The position numbers were made by a program, and so were the translations under genes. A DNA stretch of 48,565 nt. Source: Polynucleobacter sp. (GTDB taxonomy: Bacteria; Pseudomonadota; Gammaproteobacteria; Burkholderiales; Burkholderiaceae). The stretch's first letter is position 1. Each line of letters opens with the position of its first letter. The stretch covers positions 5,065 through 53,629 of the forward strand of contig JAOAUK010000016.1 of assembly GCA_030157655.1 (NCBI GenBank). The letters are read 5' to 3'. Of this stretch, positions 1 to 8,824 are shown piece by piece. Under the pieces are notes generated by a model. It had not been told where the DNA came from and made no database searches. It saw only the letters and a list, made by a program, of their open reading frames with translations.

Positions 1-16
1 CGAGATTGTAGCACGG

Positions 17-28
17 CAAAATACAGTC
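17..28 (+). promoter_or_regulatory. Possible -10 element of tsaD, leaderless spacing
   Basis: The hexamer CAAAAT (17-22) matches the sigma70 -10 consensus at 4 of 6 bases and ends 6 bases before the tsaD ATG. No ribosome binding site is visible between it and the ATG. The -35 region would lie at or before the window edge, so the call is weak. Confidence 0.25.
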
Positions 29-1096
29 ATGCGAGTACTTGGTATAGAAACTTCATGTGATGAAACCGGCGTGGCCATCGTCGATACAGCCCCTTGGGAG
101 GCTGGAAAGCCCGCTGGCATGGGCTTACTGGGTCAGGCGCTGTACTCTCAAATCGCTATGCACGTCGATTATGGGGGTGTTGTACCCGAATTAGCCTCTC
201 GCGACCACATTAAAAGAATAATTCCTCTTATTAATCAAGCACTTAATGAGTCAAAATGCTCAATTGAGAGCGTTGATGCCATTGCCTACACCCAAGGTCC
301 AGGCTTAGCAGGCGCCCTTTTAGTGGGTGCTTCAGTGGCCAAAGGCATGGCATTAGCTCTTGATAAGCCAGTTTTGGGCATCCACCACCTAGAAGGTCAC
401 CTGCTATCCCCATTACTGGCAGTTAATGCCAATATTCAGTTTCCCTTTGTAGCACTACTGGTTTCTGGTGGGCATACACAGTTAATGCATGTAGAAGGTG
501 TTGGTCAATACACCATCTTGGGCGAAACATTAGATGATGCTGCTGGCGAAGCGTTTGATAAAACCGCTAAATTGTTAGGCTTAAGTTACCCAGGCGGTCC
601 TGCTGTATCTAAATTGGCTCTGCATGGTGATTCAGGAGCATTTCAGTTTCCAAGACCTATGAAACATTCTGGTGACTTAGATTTTTCATTTGCTGGCTTA
701 AAAACATCAGTTCTCACACAAGTTAAAAAAGTGAGCGCAACCCATCAAGGCTCTCTACCTGACAGCGAGAAAGCAAACATCGCTAGAGGTTTCGTTGATG
801 CCATTGTTGAAGTGTTGGTGAGTAAGTCCATCACTGCCCTGAAAAATACTGGCTTAAACACCTTAGTTGTTGCTGGAGGCGTTGGCGCCAATCAACAGCT
901 AAGAGAATCTTTAGAGCAAGCTTGTAGCAAAGAAGGATTTTCGGTGCATTACCCACCACTACACCTATGCACCGATAACGGCGCAATGATTGCTTTTGCA
1001 GGTGCTATGCGACTAATGAAAAACCCCCAATTGGCGAAAAAGCATTGGGGGTTTGATGTGAAGCCTAGATGGCCTCTTGATCAAATCAGTAATTAG
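29..1096 (+). CDS. tsaD: tRNA N6-adenosine threonylcarbamoyltransferase TsaD
   Basis: TsaD transfers the threonylcarbamoyl group from threonylcarbamoyl-AMP to A37 of ANN-decoding tRNAs, working in the cytoplasm with TsaB and TsaE. The 355-residue protein begins with the ASKHA-fold signature [10 protein letters not shown] (5-14) and carries the metal-binding HHLEGH (119-124). It also has the family block around [14 protein letters not shown] (47-60), and a C-terminal VVAGGVGAN nucleotide-binding segment. Compared with the E. coli protein as recalled there is a short insertion near residues 20-31. The ATG at 29 fits the family start exactly. It converges with folE2 and the two stop codons overlap by 4 bases (TTAG, 1093-1096). 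No ribosome binding site is visible. Confidence 0.97.
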   Translation: MRVLGIETSCDETGVAIVDTAPWEAGKPAGMGLLGQALYSQIAMHVDYGGVVPELASRDHIKRIIPLINQALNESKCSIESVDAIAYTQGPGLAGALLVGASVAKGMALALDKPVLGIHHLEGHLLSPLLAVNANIQFPFVALLVSGGHTQLMHVEGVGQYTILGETLDDAAGEAFDKTAKLLGLSYPGGPAVSKLALHGDSGAFQFPRPMKHSGDLDFSFAGLKTSVLTQVKKVSATHQGSLPDSEKANIARGFVDAIVEVLVSKSITALKNTGLNTLVVAGGVGANQQLRESLEQACSKEGFSVHYPPLHLCTDNGAMIAFAGAMRLMKNPQLAKKHWGFDVKPRWPLDQISN

Positions 1097-1920
1097 TTTG
1101 ACTGTATCAACGCGTAAGCGCTGTGATTGTGAATCGATTCAAAGTTCTCAGCCTCAACCACAAATGACTGAATTCTGGCATCGGTCTTTAAGCGACCCGC
1201 CACATCACGCACCAAGTCTTCAACAAACTTAGGATTGTCATAAGCCTTCTCGGTAACGTACTTTTCATCAGGACGCTTGAGTAAGCCCCATAACTCACAT
1301 GATGCTTCAGCTTCTGCAATCTTGACCAAGCTTTCAATCGTCAAATCTGCTTCTGGCTTTAAGGCCACATTCATGGTCACGTGTGAGCGTTGATTATGTG
1401 CTCCATATTCCGATATTTCTTTAGAACATGGGCACAGGCTAGTCACCGGGACCACAGCTTGCAAACGCAATTCAACTTGAATGTTGCCATTTACTTTTTT
1501 AGCAGCAGCGATCCAAGTCACATCGTAATCAAGCAAACTTTGCACGCCAGAAATTGGTGCAGTTTTGTTAATGAAGTGCGTGTACTTCAAAGAGATCTGG
1601 CCAGCATCCGCCTCTAATAATGGCAACATTTTCGTCACCATCAAGCGCATCTGATTGGCATCCAATGGCGCATCATGCTCTTGCAATAAAGCCATGAAGC
1701 GAGACATGTGTGTGCCTTTTTTATCGCCAGGCAATAAAACATCCAAATCAATCATTGCAACACTAGGCTGCACACCCGCTTCAGTTTTAACTTGAATAGG
1801 ATGACGCACACCACGAATACCCACACGATCAATCGCAATGTTGCGATGATCAATTGAAGATTGCACATCTGGCATTTCAGATGTTTTCAAAAAGGAGGTA
1901 TTTAAGTCATTCATACTCAT
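1093..1920 (-). CDS. folE2: GTP cyclohydrolase FolE2 (type IB)
   Basis: FolE2 converts GTP to 7,8-dihydroneopterin triphosphate, the first step of folate-type pterin synthesis, and replaces the unrelated FolE enzyme in many bacteria. The roughly 275-residue protein has the family's catalytic Cys segment [20 protein letters not shown] (about 162-181) and a conserved N-terminal GVRHPI motif. I chose the ATG at 1920 because AGGA lies 4 bases upstream; an ATG at 1914 is also possible and a TTG at 1932 has no good ribosome binding site. It follows dxs by 14 bases on the same strand, so it is probably the last gene of the xseB-ispA-dxs-folE2 unit. Confidence 0.95.
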   Translation of the reverse strand: MSMNDLNTSFLKTSEMPDVQSSIDHRNIAIDRVGIRGVRHPIQVKTEAGVQPSVAMIDLDVLLPGDKKGTHMSRFMALLQEHDAPLDANQMRLMVTKMLPLLEADAGQISLKYTHFINKTAPISGVQSLLDYDVTWIAAAKKVNGNIQVELRLQAVVPVTSLCPCSKEISEYGAHNQRSHVTMNVALKPEADLTIESLVKIAEAEASCELWGLLKRPDEKYVTEKAYDNPKFVEDLVRDVAGRLKTDARIQSFVVEAENFESIHNHSAYALIQSN

Positions 1921-1934
1921 ATTGTCCTGCAATT

Positions 1935-3830
1935 TCAGGCAGCTTGCTTTTTAGGGTTAATTCCCAGCTTAAGAGCAATGGCTTTGGTAATACCCTCAAC
2001 ATCCAAACCACACTCTTTCATCAATAGAGCATGATCGCCATGATCAACGAACCTATCAGGCAAACCAAGCACCAAACTTGGCACTTCTATGCCAGCAGCA
2101 GAGAGAGCCTCAAGGCAAGCACTACCAGCACCACCACCAACAGCACCTTCTTCTAGAGTCACAATCAAATCATGACTCTTAGCCAACTCACAAACCAAAT
2201 CAACGTCTAGCGGCTTAATGAATCTCATGTTCGCAACAGTAGCGTCAAAAGTTTCTGCTACTTCTAGAGCTGGATATAGCAAAGTTCCAAATGCGAGTAT
2301 TGCCACCTTTGGTGAGTTCTTTGCTGTTGATGTGCGTCTAATCTCACCTTTGCCAAGTGGCAACTCTTTAAGCTCTTTGCTCACCACCGCACCAACACCC
2401 GCTCCCCTTGGGTAACGCACAGCAGATGGATGGTTTTGCTTAAACGCTGTTGTCAATAGATCACGACACTCTGCTTCATCAGCTGGCGCCATCAACAACA
2501 TATTAGGAATACAACGAATGAACGGAATGTCATAAACACCCGCATGAGTGGCACCATCAGCGCCCACCAAACCAGAGCGATCCAGAGCAAACACAACTGG
2601 CAAATCTTGCAAAGCCACATCATGAATCAACTGATCGTAACCACGCTGCAAGAATGTAGAGTAAATCGCCACCACTGGCTTCATACCTTCACACGCCAAA
2701 CCACCAGCAAATGTCACCGCATGCTGCTCAGCAATACCCACATCAAAGTAACGCTCTGGGAAACGCGCCTCAAACTCCACCATGCCTGAACCTTCACGCA
2801 TCGCAGGCGTGATACCAACCAAGCGTTTATCAGCTTCGGCCATATCACATAACCAGTCGCCAAAAACTTGCGTGAATGTTTTCTTAACGGATGCTGTAGG
2901 TGTAATACCTTTTTCAGGATCAAACTTGCCTGGGCCGTGATACAAAATCGGATCAGCTTCTGCCAACTTATAGCCCTGACCTTTTTTGGTCACAATGTGC
3001 AAGAACTGAGGGCCCTCACCTTCAAGCGCCAAACGTCTAACGTTTTGCAAAGTTGGAATCAATGAATCAAGGTCATGGCCATCAATTGGGCCAATGTAGT
3101 TAAAGCCAAATTCTTCAAAAATGGTACCCGGCACAACCATGCCCTTGGCATGCTCTTCCAAACGCTTAGCAAATTCTCTCAGAGGTGGTGCCATTGATAG
3201 AACGCTGTCTAGACCTTTTTTGGTCGCTGCATAAAAACGACCACTCATTAATCTCGCTAAATAACGGTTCAACGCACCTACAGCTGGCGAAATAGACATG
3301 TCGTTGTCATTCAAAATCACCACCAACGGTAAATCTTTATGGATACCGCCATTGTTCAATGCTTCAAAGGCCATACCAGCACTCATTGCACCATCACCAA
3401 TTACTGCAACAGCAACTCGCTTCTCACCTTGAGCACGCGCCCCCAAAGCCATACCAAGCGCAGCAGAAATACTGGTTGAAGAATGAGCCGTACCAAATGT
3501 GTCGTATTCGCTTTCAACGCGACGTGGAAAACCTGAAATGCCACCATAGTGACGCAGGGTATCCATCTTGTCGCGACGCCCTGTCAAAATCTTATGCGGG
3601 TAACTCTGATGACCCACGTCCCAAATCAAACGATCGTATGGTGTCTGAAACACATAGTGCAAAGCAACTGTTAACTCCACTGTTCCCAAATTGGAAGATA
3701 AGTGGCCGCCTGTTTTAGAAACAGAATTCACTAAGAAGTCACGCAACTCCTGAGAAAGTCCAGGCAACTGTTCACGACTTAACGCACGTAAATCAGCAGG
3801 ACTGTTAATTGTTTTTAGTAAATCTGTCAT
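1935..3830 (-). CDS. dxs: 1-deoxy-D-xylulose-5-phosphate synthase
   Basis: Dxs condenses pyruvate and glyceraldehyde 3-phosphate with thiamine diphosphate, the entry step of the MEP isoprenoid pathway. The 631-residue length is normal. Visible landmarks are the N-terminal GGHLSSNLG and [10 protein letters not shown], the ThDP/Mg segment GDGAMSAG with LNDNDMSIS, and the transketolase catalytic segment VGIAEQHAV with the Glu at about residue 370. The C-terminal transketolase domain contains [11 protein letters not shown]. It lies 23 bases downstream of ispA and its product ultimately feeds IspA, so the cluster groups the first and a late step of isoprenoid precursor synthesis. Confidence 0.98.
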   Translation of the reverse strand: MTDLLKTINSPADLRALSREQLPGLSQELRDFLVNSVSKTGGHLSSNLGTVELTVALHYVFQTPYDRLIWDVGHQSYPHKILTGRRDKMDTLRHYGGISGFPRRVESEYDTFGTAHSSTSISAALGMALGARAQGEKRVAVAVIGDGAMSAGMAFEALNNGGIHKDLPLVVILNDNDMSISPAVGALNRYLARLMSGRFYAATKKGLDSVLSMAPPLREFAKRLEEHAKGMVVPGTIFEEFGFNYIGPIDGHDLDSLIPTLQNVRRLALEGEGPQFLHIVTKKGQGYKLAEADPILYHGPGKFDPEKGITPTASVKKTFTQVFGDWLCDMAEADKRLVGITPAMREGSGMVEFEARFPERYFDVGIAEQHAVTFAGGLACEGMKPVVAIYSTFLQRGYDQLIHDVALQDLPVVFALDRSGLVGADGATHAGVYDIPFIRCIPNMLLMAPADEAECRDLLTTAFKQNHPSAVRYPRGAGVGAVVSKELKELPLGKGEIRRTSTAKNSPKVAILAFGTLLYPALEVAETFDATVANMRFIKPLDVDLVCELAKSHDLIVTLEEGAVGGGAGSACLEALSAAGIEVPSLVLGLPDRFVDHGDHALLMKECGLDVEGITKAIALKLGINPKKQAA

Positions 3831-3853
3831 AAATATTCAGTAAAGCCTAGCAA

Positions 3854-4747
3854 TCAGCTTTCTCTGTAAAGCACCTTGTCAGCAATTGCCTTCAATAAAT
3901 AAGCATTGTCGCCCCAAACAGCTAGGCTTTCTATAGCTTCTGAGTGTAATTTTCTCGCAAATTCGCGCGCACCGTCTAAATTCATCAAAGACACAAAAGT
4001 AGGCTTATTGGCTGCAGCATCTTTTCCAGCGGTTTTACCCAAAGTTTGACTGTCTGCCGTGGCATCCAAAATGTCATCTACCACCTGAAAAGCCAAACCC
4101 AGGGCGCTTGCGTATTGATCCAATGATTTTAGTTGCAGGGGGTTTAAATCAATCGCAATACCCCCCATCTTCACAGCAGTTCTCAAAAGAGCACCTGTCT
4201 TTAGACGATGCATATTCTCTAAAGCTTCTTTTGTGAGAGGTTTTCCAACATTCTCAAGATCAATAGCTTGTCCACCAGCCATTCCATCAAGACCGCCAGA
4301 GGTAGCCAAGGATGAAATCATGCCGACTTTTTGTGAGTCAGTTAATTGACTATTCGCCAAGAGTCCAAATGCCATTGATTGCAAGGCGTCACCCACCAAA
4401 AGTGCGGTGGCCTCATCATAGGCTTTGTGCACAGTTGGTCGACCGCGTCTTAGGTCGTCATTGTCCATAGAGGGCAAATCATCATGAACCAAAGAGTAGG
4501 TATGAAATAACTCCAGTGCTACAGCGCAATCATCAATGCCAGGAATGTCATCAACCTGCTTACCCGATAAAGCTGCTGTGGCATATACCAATAAAGGTCT
4601 GATTCTTTTTCCACCACCAGTAGCTGCATAGTGCATCGCATCTTTTAATTGCTGCGCAGAAACATCCCAGTCTTTAAAGGATGTCTCAATGGCTAGATCT
4701 ACCCTTTGGGCAGTTGTAGCCATCCATTGAGCAGCGTTATGTGACAT
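3854..4747 (-). CDS. ispA: Farnesyl diphosphate synthase (short-chain polyprenyl synthase)
   Basis: IspA extends dimethylallyl diphosphate with two isopentenyl units to make farnesyl diphosphate for quinones and undecaprenyl phosphate. The 297-residue protein shows GGGKRIRP (45-51), the first Asp-rich motif DDLPSMDNDD with D89, D90 and D95, and the second Asp-rich motif DDILD near residue 225. The residues before the first motif (HTYSLVHDD) are typical of bacterial FPP synthases, although chain length cannot be proven by reading. The ATG at 4747 shares one base with the xseB stop (TAATG), implying translational coupling. Confidence 0.96.
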   Translation of the reverse strand: MSHNAAQWMATTAQRVDLAIETSFKDWDVSAQQLKDAMHYAATGGGKRIRPLLVYATAALSGKQVDDIPGIDDCAVALELFHTYSLVHDDLPSMDNDDLRRGRPTVHKAYDEATALLVGDALQSMAFGLLANSQLTDSQKVGMISSLATSGGLDGMAGGQAIDLENVGKPLTKEALENMHRLKTGALLRTAVKMGGIAIDLNPLQLKSLDQYASALGLAFQVVDDILDATADSQTLGKTAGKDAAANKPTFVSLMNLDGAREFARKLHSEAIESLAVWGDNAYLLKAIADKVLYRES

Positions 4748-4965
4748 TAGCTCTGAACAATCTTCACTTGTTGCTCAACTTGCTCTAAAACTTGTTGGCA
4801 ATGTTTCAATAAATCGGCGCCGCGCTTGTACGCACTCAATGTATCTTCAAGCGACAACTTACCAGACTCCATCTTGGCGATTAAACCCTCGAGCTCAGCC
4901 ACTGCCTCCTCATAGCGAAGGTTAGGGTCCAGGCCAGACTCTTCAGTTGCTGATTTTTTAGGCAT
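4747..4965 (-). CDS. xseB: Exodeoxyribonuclease VII small subunit
   Basis: XseB is the small subunit of the cytoplasmic exonuclease VII, which degrades single-stranded DNA into oligonucleotides; several copies bind one XseA. The 72-residue protein has the family core LRYEEAVAELEGLIAKMESG and LEDTLSAYKRGADLLKHC, which form two helices. The ATG at 4965 is preceded by the purine-rich AGAGGGA. It starts the xseB-ispA-dxs-folE2 unit and diverges from the Rieske oxygenase gene. No xseA is in the window. Confidence 0.96.
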   Translation of the reverse strand: MPKKSATEESGLDPNLRYEEAVAELEGLIAKMESGKLSLEDTLSAYKRGADLLKHCQQVLEQVEQQVKIVQS

Positions 4966-5027
4966 AAAAATCCCTCTTATTTGACGAAAAACAATTCACG
5001 GATGGATTTTAAGGCTTTTGGGGTGGG

Positions 5028-5033
5028 TATAAT
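5028..5033 (+). promoter_or_regulatory. -10 element of the Rieske oxygenase promoter
   Basis: A perfect TATAAT stands in the 155-base divergent gap between xseB and the Rieske gene. At 17-base spacing the -35 position reads GATTTT, a poor match, so the promoter may rely on the -10 region or an activator. Transcription would begin near 5040, giving a leader of about 80 bases. Confidence 0.5.
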
Positions 5034-5063
5034 CTCCTTTTCCTTTCCAATATCGACCCGTCG

Positions 5064-5099
5064 ATGGTTGGATTGGTTATTCCGCTTAGCTTCGGCTGA
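5064..5099 (+). CDS. Possible 11-residue leader peptide
   Basis: An ATG at 5064 opens a short frame encoding MVGLVIPLSFG and ends at TGA 5097-5099. It lies wholly between the predicted transcription start and the Rieske gene. Its ATG touches a small hairpin (ATCGA 5052-5056 pairing with TCGAT 5061-5065) and its last codons form the 3' arm of a second hairpin that precedes six T. That is how attenuator leader peptides are arranged. There is no clear ribosome binding site, so chance is a serious alternative. Confidence 0.22.
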   Translation: MVGLVIPLSFG

Positions 5100-5106
5100 C
5101 TTTTTT
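5086..5106 (+). promoter_or_regulatory. Leader hairpin with T-run (possible attenuator)
   Basis: TTAGC (5086-5090) pairs with GCTGA (5095-5099), one pair being a G-T wobble, around a TTCG tetraloop, and one base later comes TTTTTT (5101-5106). The shape is that of a weak intrinsic terminator in the 5' leader of the Rieske gene. The stem is only five pairs, so efficiency would be modest. Confidence 0.35.
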
Positions 5107-5120
5107 CGGGGGTGGGAAGA

Positions 5121-6227
5121 ATGACTAATCTAGCTACCGCGCAACACCTTGCGCCGTCCAAGCTACAACTGCCAGTGTCGGCATATTTTGATGTCGAGCT
5201 GTATCAACGCGAAATTGAACTGCTATTTAAGCAGGGGCCCGGCTATGTCGGTCACGAACTCATGGTGCCAGAAATTGGCGACTATCAGACTTTAAGTGCT
5301 GAAAATGAAGGTCGTGTTCTAGTAAAGAATCAACAGGGTATCGAATTACTCTCCAATGTTTGCCGCCACCGTCAAGCGATCATGCTCAACGGCAAAGGTC
5401 ATGTTGAAAACATCGTGTGCCCATTACACCGTTGGACATATAAAACTGATGGCACTTTATTAGGTGCGCCCCACTTTGATGAACAACCTTGCCTCAACTT
5501 AGGTAAAAGTCCTTTGCAAAATTGGCAAGGTCTTTTATTTGAAGGTCCAAGAGATGTTCACGCCGACCTAAAGAAAATGGGTGTTGCTAAAGATCTAGAT
5601 TTTTCTGGCTACATGCTCGATCACGTTGAAGTACATGAATGCAACTACAACTGGAAAACATTTATTGAGGTGTATCTCGAGGATTACCACGTCGTACCAT
5701 TCCATCCAGGTCTAGGTAAGTTCGTATCCTGTGAAGATCTGTCTTGGCAATTTGGTGATTGGTATAGCGTGCAAACTGTTGGCATTCACAATCAACTCAA
5801 GCAAGCAGGCTCTGATACATATAAGCGCTGGCACGATGCAGTGCTGAGACATTACGCGGGCGAAATGCCTAAGTTCGGCGCAATCTGGTTAACGTATTAC
5901 CCCAACATCATGGTTGAGTGGTATCCAGGTGTTTTATGCATTTCAACGTTGCAACCATTGGGCCCGAATAAAACTAGAAATATTGTTGAGTTCTATTACC
6001 CAGAAGAAATCGCTCTATTCGAGAGAGAATTTATTGAAGCAGAAAGATCTGCCTATATGGAAACTTGCATCGAAGATGATGAAATTGCAGAGCGCATGGA
6101 TGCTGGCAGAAAGGCTCTGTTAGATCGCGGCGTTAACGAAGTCGGTCCTTATCAAAGCCCAATGGAAGACGGTATGCAACACTTCCACGAATGGTATAGA
6201 AAAGCTATGTCGTATAACCACGGCTAA
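5121..6227 (+). CDS. Rieske [2Fe-2S] non-heme iron oxygenase, alpha subunit
   Basis: This is a member of the aromatic-ring-hydroxylating / choline-monooxygenase-like oxygenase family; the substrate is unknown. Counting from the ATG at 5121 (368 residues), the Rieske cluster ligands are C81-x-H83 and C100-xx-H103 in VCRHR and CPLHRW. The mononuclear iron site is NWKTFIEVYLEDYHVVPFHP with H190 and H195, and the C-terminal EDDEI region likely supplies the acidic ligand. The C-terminus contains DGMQHFHEWY, common in this family. A GTG at 5112 is an alternative start; GGAAGA just before 5121 is close for a ribosome binding site. No small subunit, ferredoxin or reductase is adjacent. It lies 31 bases before the sulfurtransferase gene. 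Confidence 0.88.
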   Translation: MTNLATAQHLAPSKLQLPVSAYFDVELYQREIELLFKQGPGYVGHELMVPEIGDYQTLSAENEGRVLVKNQQGIELLSNVCRHRQAIMLNGKGHVENIVCPLHRWTYKTDGTLLGAPHFDEQPCLNLGKSPLQNWQGLLFEGPRDVHADLKKMGVAKDLDFSGYMLDHVEVHECNYNWKTFIEVYLEDYHVVPFHPGLGKFVSCEDLSWQFGDWYSVQTVGIHNQLKQAGSDTYKRWHDAVLRHYAGEMPKFGAIWLTYYPNIMVEWYPGVLCISTLQPLGPNKTRNIVEFYYPEEIALFEREFIEAERSAYMETCIEDDEIAERMDAGRKALLDRGVNEVGPYQSPMEDGMQHFHEWYRKAMSYNHG

Positions 6228-6258
6228 CCTTCCATATTTTTTACCGCGAGAATCCATC

Positions 6259-7095
6259 ATGGCACTGATCGAAGCGCAACAATTAAAAAAACTAATTGAT
6301 GAACAAGAAGATTTTTTGTTGTTCGATTGTCGTTTTGATTTAGTCGATTCTGAAGCTGGTTACAAATCTTATTTAGAAGGCCATATACCTGGCGCCATCT
6401 ATGTCCACTCTGATAAAGATTTGGCCTCAGAAAAAAATGGTCGCAATGGCAGACACCCCTTACCTAGCATCAGTCAGTGGCAAAAGACTTATGCAGCCTT
6501 GGGTATCACGCCAAATAGCCGGGTAGTTATTTACGATAATCAATCGTGCATGTATGCAGTTAGATTGTGGTGGATGCTAAAAGCTGTGGGGCATCAACAT
6601 ATTGAATTACTCAATGGCGGCTACCAAACATGGTGTCAATTAGGCTACCCCTCAGAACAATCTGAAACCTTTAGACAATCTGCTCCAGAAACCTCTCTCA
6701 CTTCATTCAAGAACTTAGTATTAGTGGGTGAGGTTGTTGCGAACTTAGAGAGTAAAAACTTCACGATTCTTGATGCAAGATCAAATGATCGCTTTCATGG
6801 TCAAAATGAAACATTAGACCCTGTGGCCGGCCACATACCTGGCGCAGTTAATCGATTCTTTAAAGACAATTTAAAAAGTGATGGCACTTTTAAAGATTCA
6901 GATGTTTTACGTCATGAATTTAAATCGCTAATTGGCGAAATATCGAGTGACAAAATCGTCCACCAATGTGGGTCAGGCATCACGGCTTGCCATAATATGT
7001 TCGCAATGGAATTAGCTGGCTTGATGAACTCTTCTATTTACGCCGGCAGTTGGAGCGAATGGTCTGCAGATCCAAGCAGACCAGTTGAGCAGTAA
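6259..7095 (+). CDS. sseA: 3-mercaptopyruvate-type sulfurtransferase (two rhodanese domains)
   Basis: The 278-residue protein has two rhodanese domains: an inactive N-terminal one (about 1-130) and a C-terminal one with the catalytic loop CGSGITA, Cys at residue 237. The CG-S-G-x-T loop is characteristic of 3-mercaptopyruvate sulfurtransferases rather than the CRxGx[R/T] of thiosulfate sulfurtransferases. Both domains show the GHIPGA motif (41-46 and 191-196). It would move sulfur from 3-mercaptopyruvate to an acceptor via a cysteine persulfide in the cytoplasm. The short gap to the Rieske gene suggests co-transcription; a role in cluster sulfur supply is only conjecture. Confidence 0.9.
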   Translation: MALIEAQQLKKLIDEQEDFLLFDCRFDLVDSEAGYKSYLEGHIPGAIYVHSDKDLASEKNGRNGRHPLPSISQWQKTYAALGITPNSRVVIYDNQSCMYAVRLWWMLKAVGHQHIELLNGGYQTWCQLGYPSEQSETFRQSAPETSLTSFKNLVLVGEVVANLESKNFTILDARSNDRFHGQNETLDPVAGHIPGAVNRFFKDNLKSDGTFKDSDVLRHEFKSLIGEISSDKIVHQCGSGITACHNMFAMELAGLMNSSIYAGSWSEWSADPSRPVEQ

Positions 7096-7110
7096 TCTTA
7101 AATAGACTGC

Positions 7111-7899
7111 TTAGTGTCCGTGAGATAAATGACTGATTTCAGAGATCAGTAAAACAATACCCACACCCAAAATAATTAAAGATAGTTGCTCAATCGACTC
7201 TTTGAGCTTGGGTCTTCTGTGCATTTGCGGCATCAAGTCACTCACAGCGATGTAAATAAAACTGCTTGAAGCCAAGACAATCACGTATGGAATCAATGAT
7301 TCCGCACGATCTAAGAAGAAGTATCCCAGCACACCGCCTACAACAGCCATCATGCTTGAAATGAAGTTATAAAAAAGAGCTCTTCCTTTTGTAAAACCAG
7401 CATTCAAAAGAACAATAAAGTCCCCCACCTCTTGAGGAATCTCATGCAAGGCAATTGCTACAGCTGTCAAAACACCAATTTGAGGATCGACCAAAAATGC
7501 TGCAGCAATCAAAATACCATCAGCAAAATTATGTAAGCCATCACCCAACAAAATGACCCAGCCACTTTTGCCAGCAGACTCAGCATCATGGCCATGATGG
7601 TGTCCATGCCCATCATGCTCATGATGATGGCTATGGCGCAAGAGTGCGGCCTTTTCTAAAATAAAGAAGCCCAAAAGACCTGCAAATAACACCATGAATA
7701 AAGATGGAATATCTACATCAGGCGTTGTGAAAGCCTCAGGCAAAGAGTGCAACAAAGCAGTCGCCAATAGAACGCCCACAGACAAACTAACCATCTTGTC
7801 GACCATGCGTGACAAAATGGTCAGCGATAAACTAGCTGCTGCTGCGATACTCAATATTCCAGCTACCGTCGTAGCTAGAACAATCCAAAACAATGTCAT
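7111..7899 (-). CDS. ZIP-family divalent metal transporter
   Basis: ZIP proteins import Zn2+, Fe2+ or Mn2+ across the inner membrane. The 262-residue protein has about eight hydrophobic segments and a His-rich cytoplasmic-type loop at 89-104 (HSHHHEHDGHGHHHGH). It also has the two family metal-binding motifs HNFADG (123-128) and HEIPQE (152-157). The ATG at 7899 is supported by AAGGAG four bases upstream; an in-frame upstream start would lie inside the preceding gene. Its ATG overlaps the TGA of the dienelactone hydrolase gene (ATGA), implying translational coupling. Metal preference cannot be read from sequence. Confidence 0.92.
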   Translation of the reverse strand: MTLFWIVLATTVAGILSIAAAASLSLTILSRMVDKMVSLSVGVLLATALLHSLPEAFTTPDVDIPSLFMVLFAGLLGFFILEKAALLRHSHHHEHDGHGHHHGHDAESAGKSGWVILLGDGLHNFADGILIAAAFLVDPQIGVLTAVAIALHEIPQEVGDFIVLLNAGFTKGRALFYNFISSMMAVVGGVLGYFFLDRAESLIPYVIVLASSSFIYIAVSDLMPQMHRRPKLKESIEQLSLIILGVGIVLLISEISHLSHGH

Positions 7900-8801
7900 A
7901 CAACTCCTTGTTGCTTCAACCAGGCCAGGCACTTGTCCCAACCATCTTTAGCAGGTCCTTCACGATACGTTGCTCGATAGTCTGCATGAAACGCATGTGG
8001 CGCTTCTGGATAAATTTCAAATTTGGCAGCCTGAGCAGCCTTGTTATTTTTTGCTGCCTGCAATGCTTGTTTCATCTGCTCAACAGTCTCTAACGGAATA
8101 CCGGTATCAGCTGAACCATACAAACCAAGCACTGGCGCCTTCATTTGAGACGCTAAGTCTACAGGATGCACTGGATTGTTTGGAGTTTTGTCACCCACTA
8201 AGCGACCATACCAGGCCACGCCGGCTTTCATTTGTGGAATTTGAGCGCAAGCCAACCAAGTAATGCGGCCACCCCAACAAAAACCTGTAATACCCACGCG
8301 TTTGGTATCTCCACCATTCTTGCCAGCCCAATCAATGCCCGCAGAAATATCTGCCATCACCTGCTCATCGGGGGTTTTACCCACAATCTCTTTCAAGATT
8401 TCAGCCATGGTGCCTAAAGTATTAGGATCGCCAGCTCTTGTGAATAAATCTGGCGCAATCGCTAAATAGCCCTGCTTTGCAAAACGTCTTGCAACATCGG
8501 CAATGTATTCATGAACACCAAAAATTTCACTAATCACAAAAATGACTGGCAATCCTTTTTTAGGCGTCACTTTTGGTCTAGCGACATAAGCTGGCACATC
8601 AAAGCCTTTAGATGAAAAAGTTACTTCCTGCGCATGGATGCCCTCAAAATCAGTTTTGATTGCTTGCGCCATCACTGGTTCTGCAGCAGCAACATAACCC
8701 ACGCCCATGGTTGCAATAGCACTCGTCTTCAAGAAATCTCTTCGATTAGTCTTCGCAGGGTTTAACAAAGATTCTGCTTCATTCACTAAATTCTTATCCA
8801 T
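7896..8801 (-). CDS. Dienelactone hydrolase family protein with Tat signal
   Basis: This alpha/beta hydrolase has the dienelactone hydrolase triad: nucleophile C175 in GFCWGG, D232 in YGSADTGIP and H269 in EAPHAFHADY. The N-terminus carries a twin-arginine motif NRRDFLK (R20, R21) and a hydrophobic stretch ending AAAEPVMAQA, so it is probably exported folded to the periplasm. At 301 residues it is longer than cytoplasmic chlorocatechol-type enzymes because of this leader. Substrate is unknown. It lies 23 bases downstream of polA and is translationally coupled to the ZIP transporter gene. Confidence 0.9.
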   Translation of the reverse strand: MDKNLVNEAESLLNPAKTNRRDFLKTSAIATMGVGYVAAAEPVMAQAIKTDFEGIHAQEVTFSSKGFDVPAYVARPKVTPKKGLPVIFVISEIFGVHEYIADVARRFAKQGYLAIAPDLFTRAGDPNTLGTMAEILKEIVGKTPDEQVMADISAGIDWAGKNGGDTKRVGITGFCWGGRITWLACAQIPQMKAGVAWYGRLVGDKTPNNPVHPVDLASQMKAPVLGLYGSADTGIPLETVEQMKQALQAAKNNKAAQAAKFEIYPEAPHAFHADYRATYREGPAKDGWDKCLAWLKQQGVV

Positions 8802-8824
8802 GCTTGTCTCCTAACTTTTATTTT

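Noticed and set aside
3359..3718. 119-codon frame antisense to dxs
   Set aside because: Lies wholly inside dxs, with Gln/His-rich unnatural composition and no recognisable domain.
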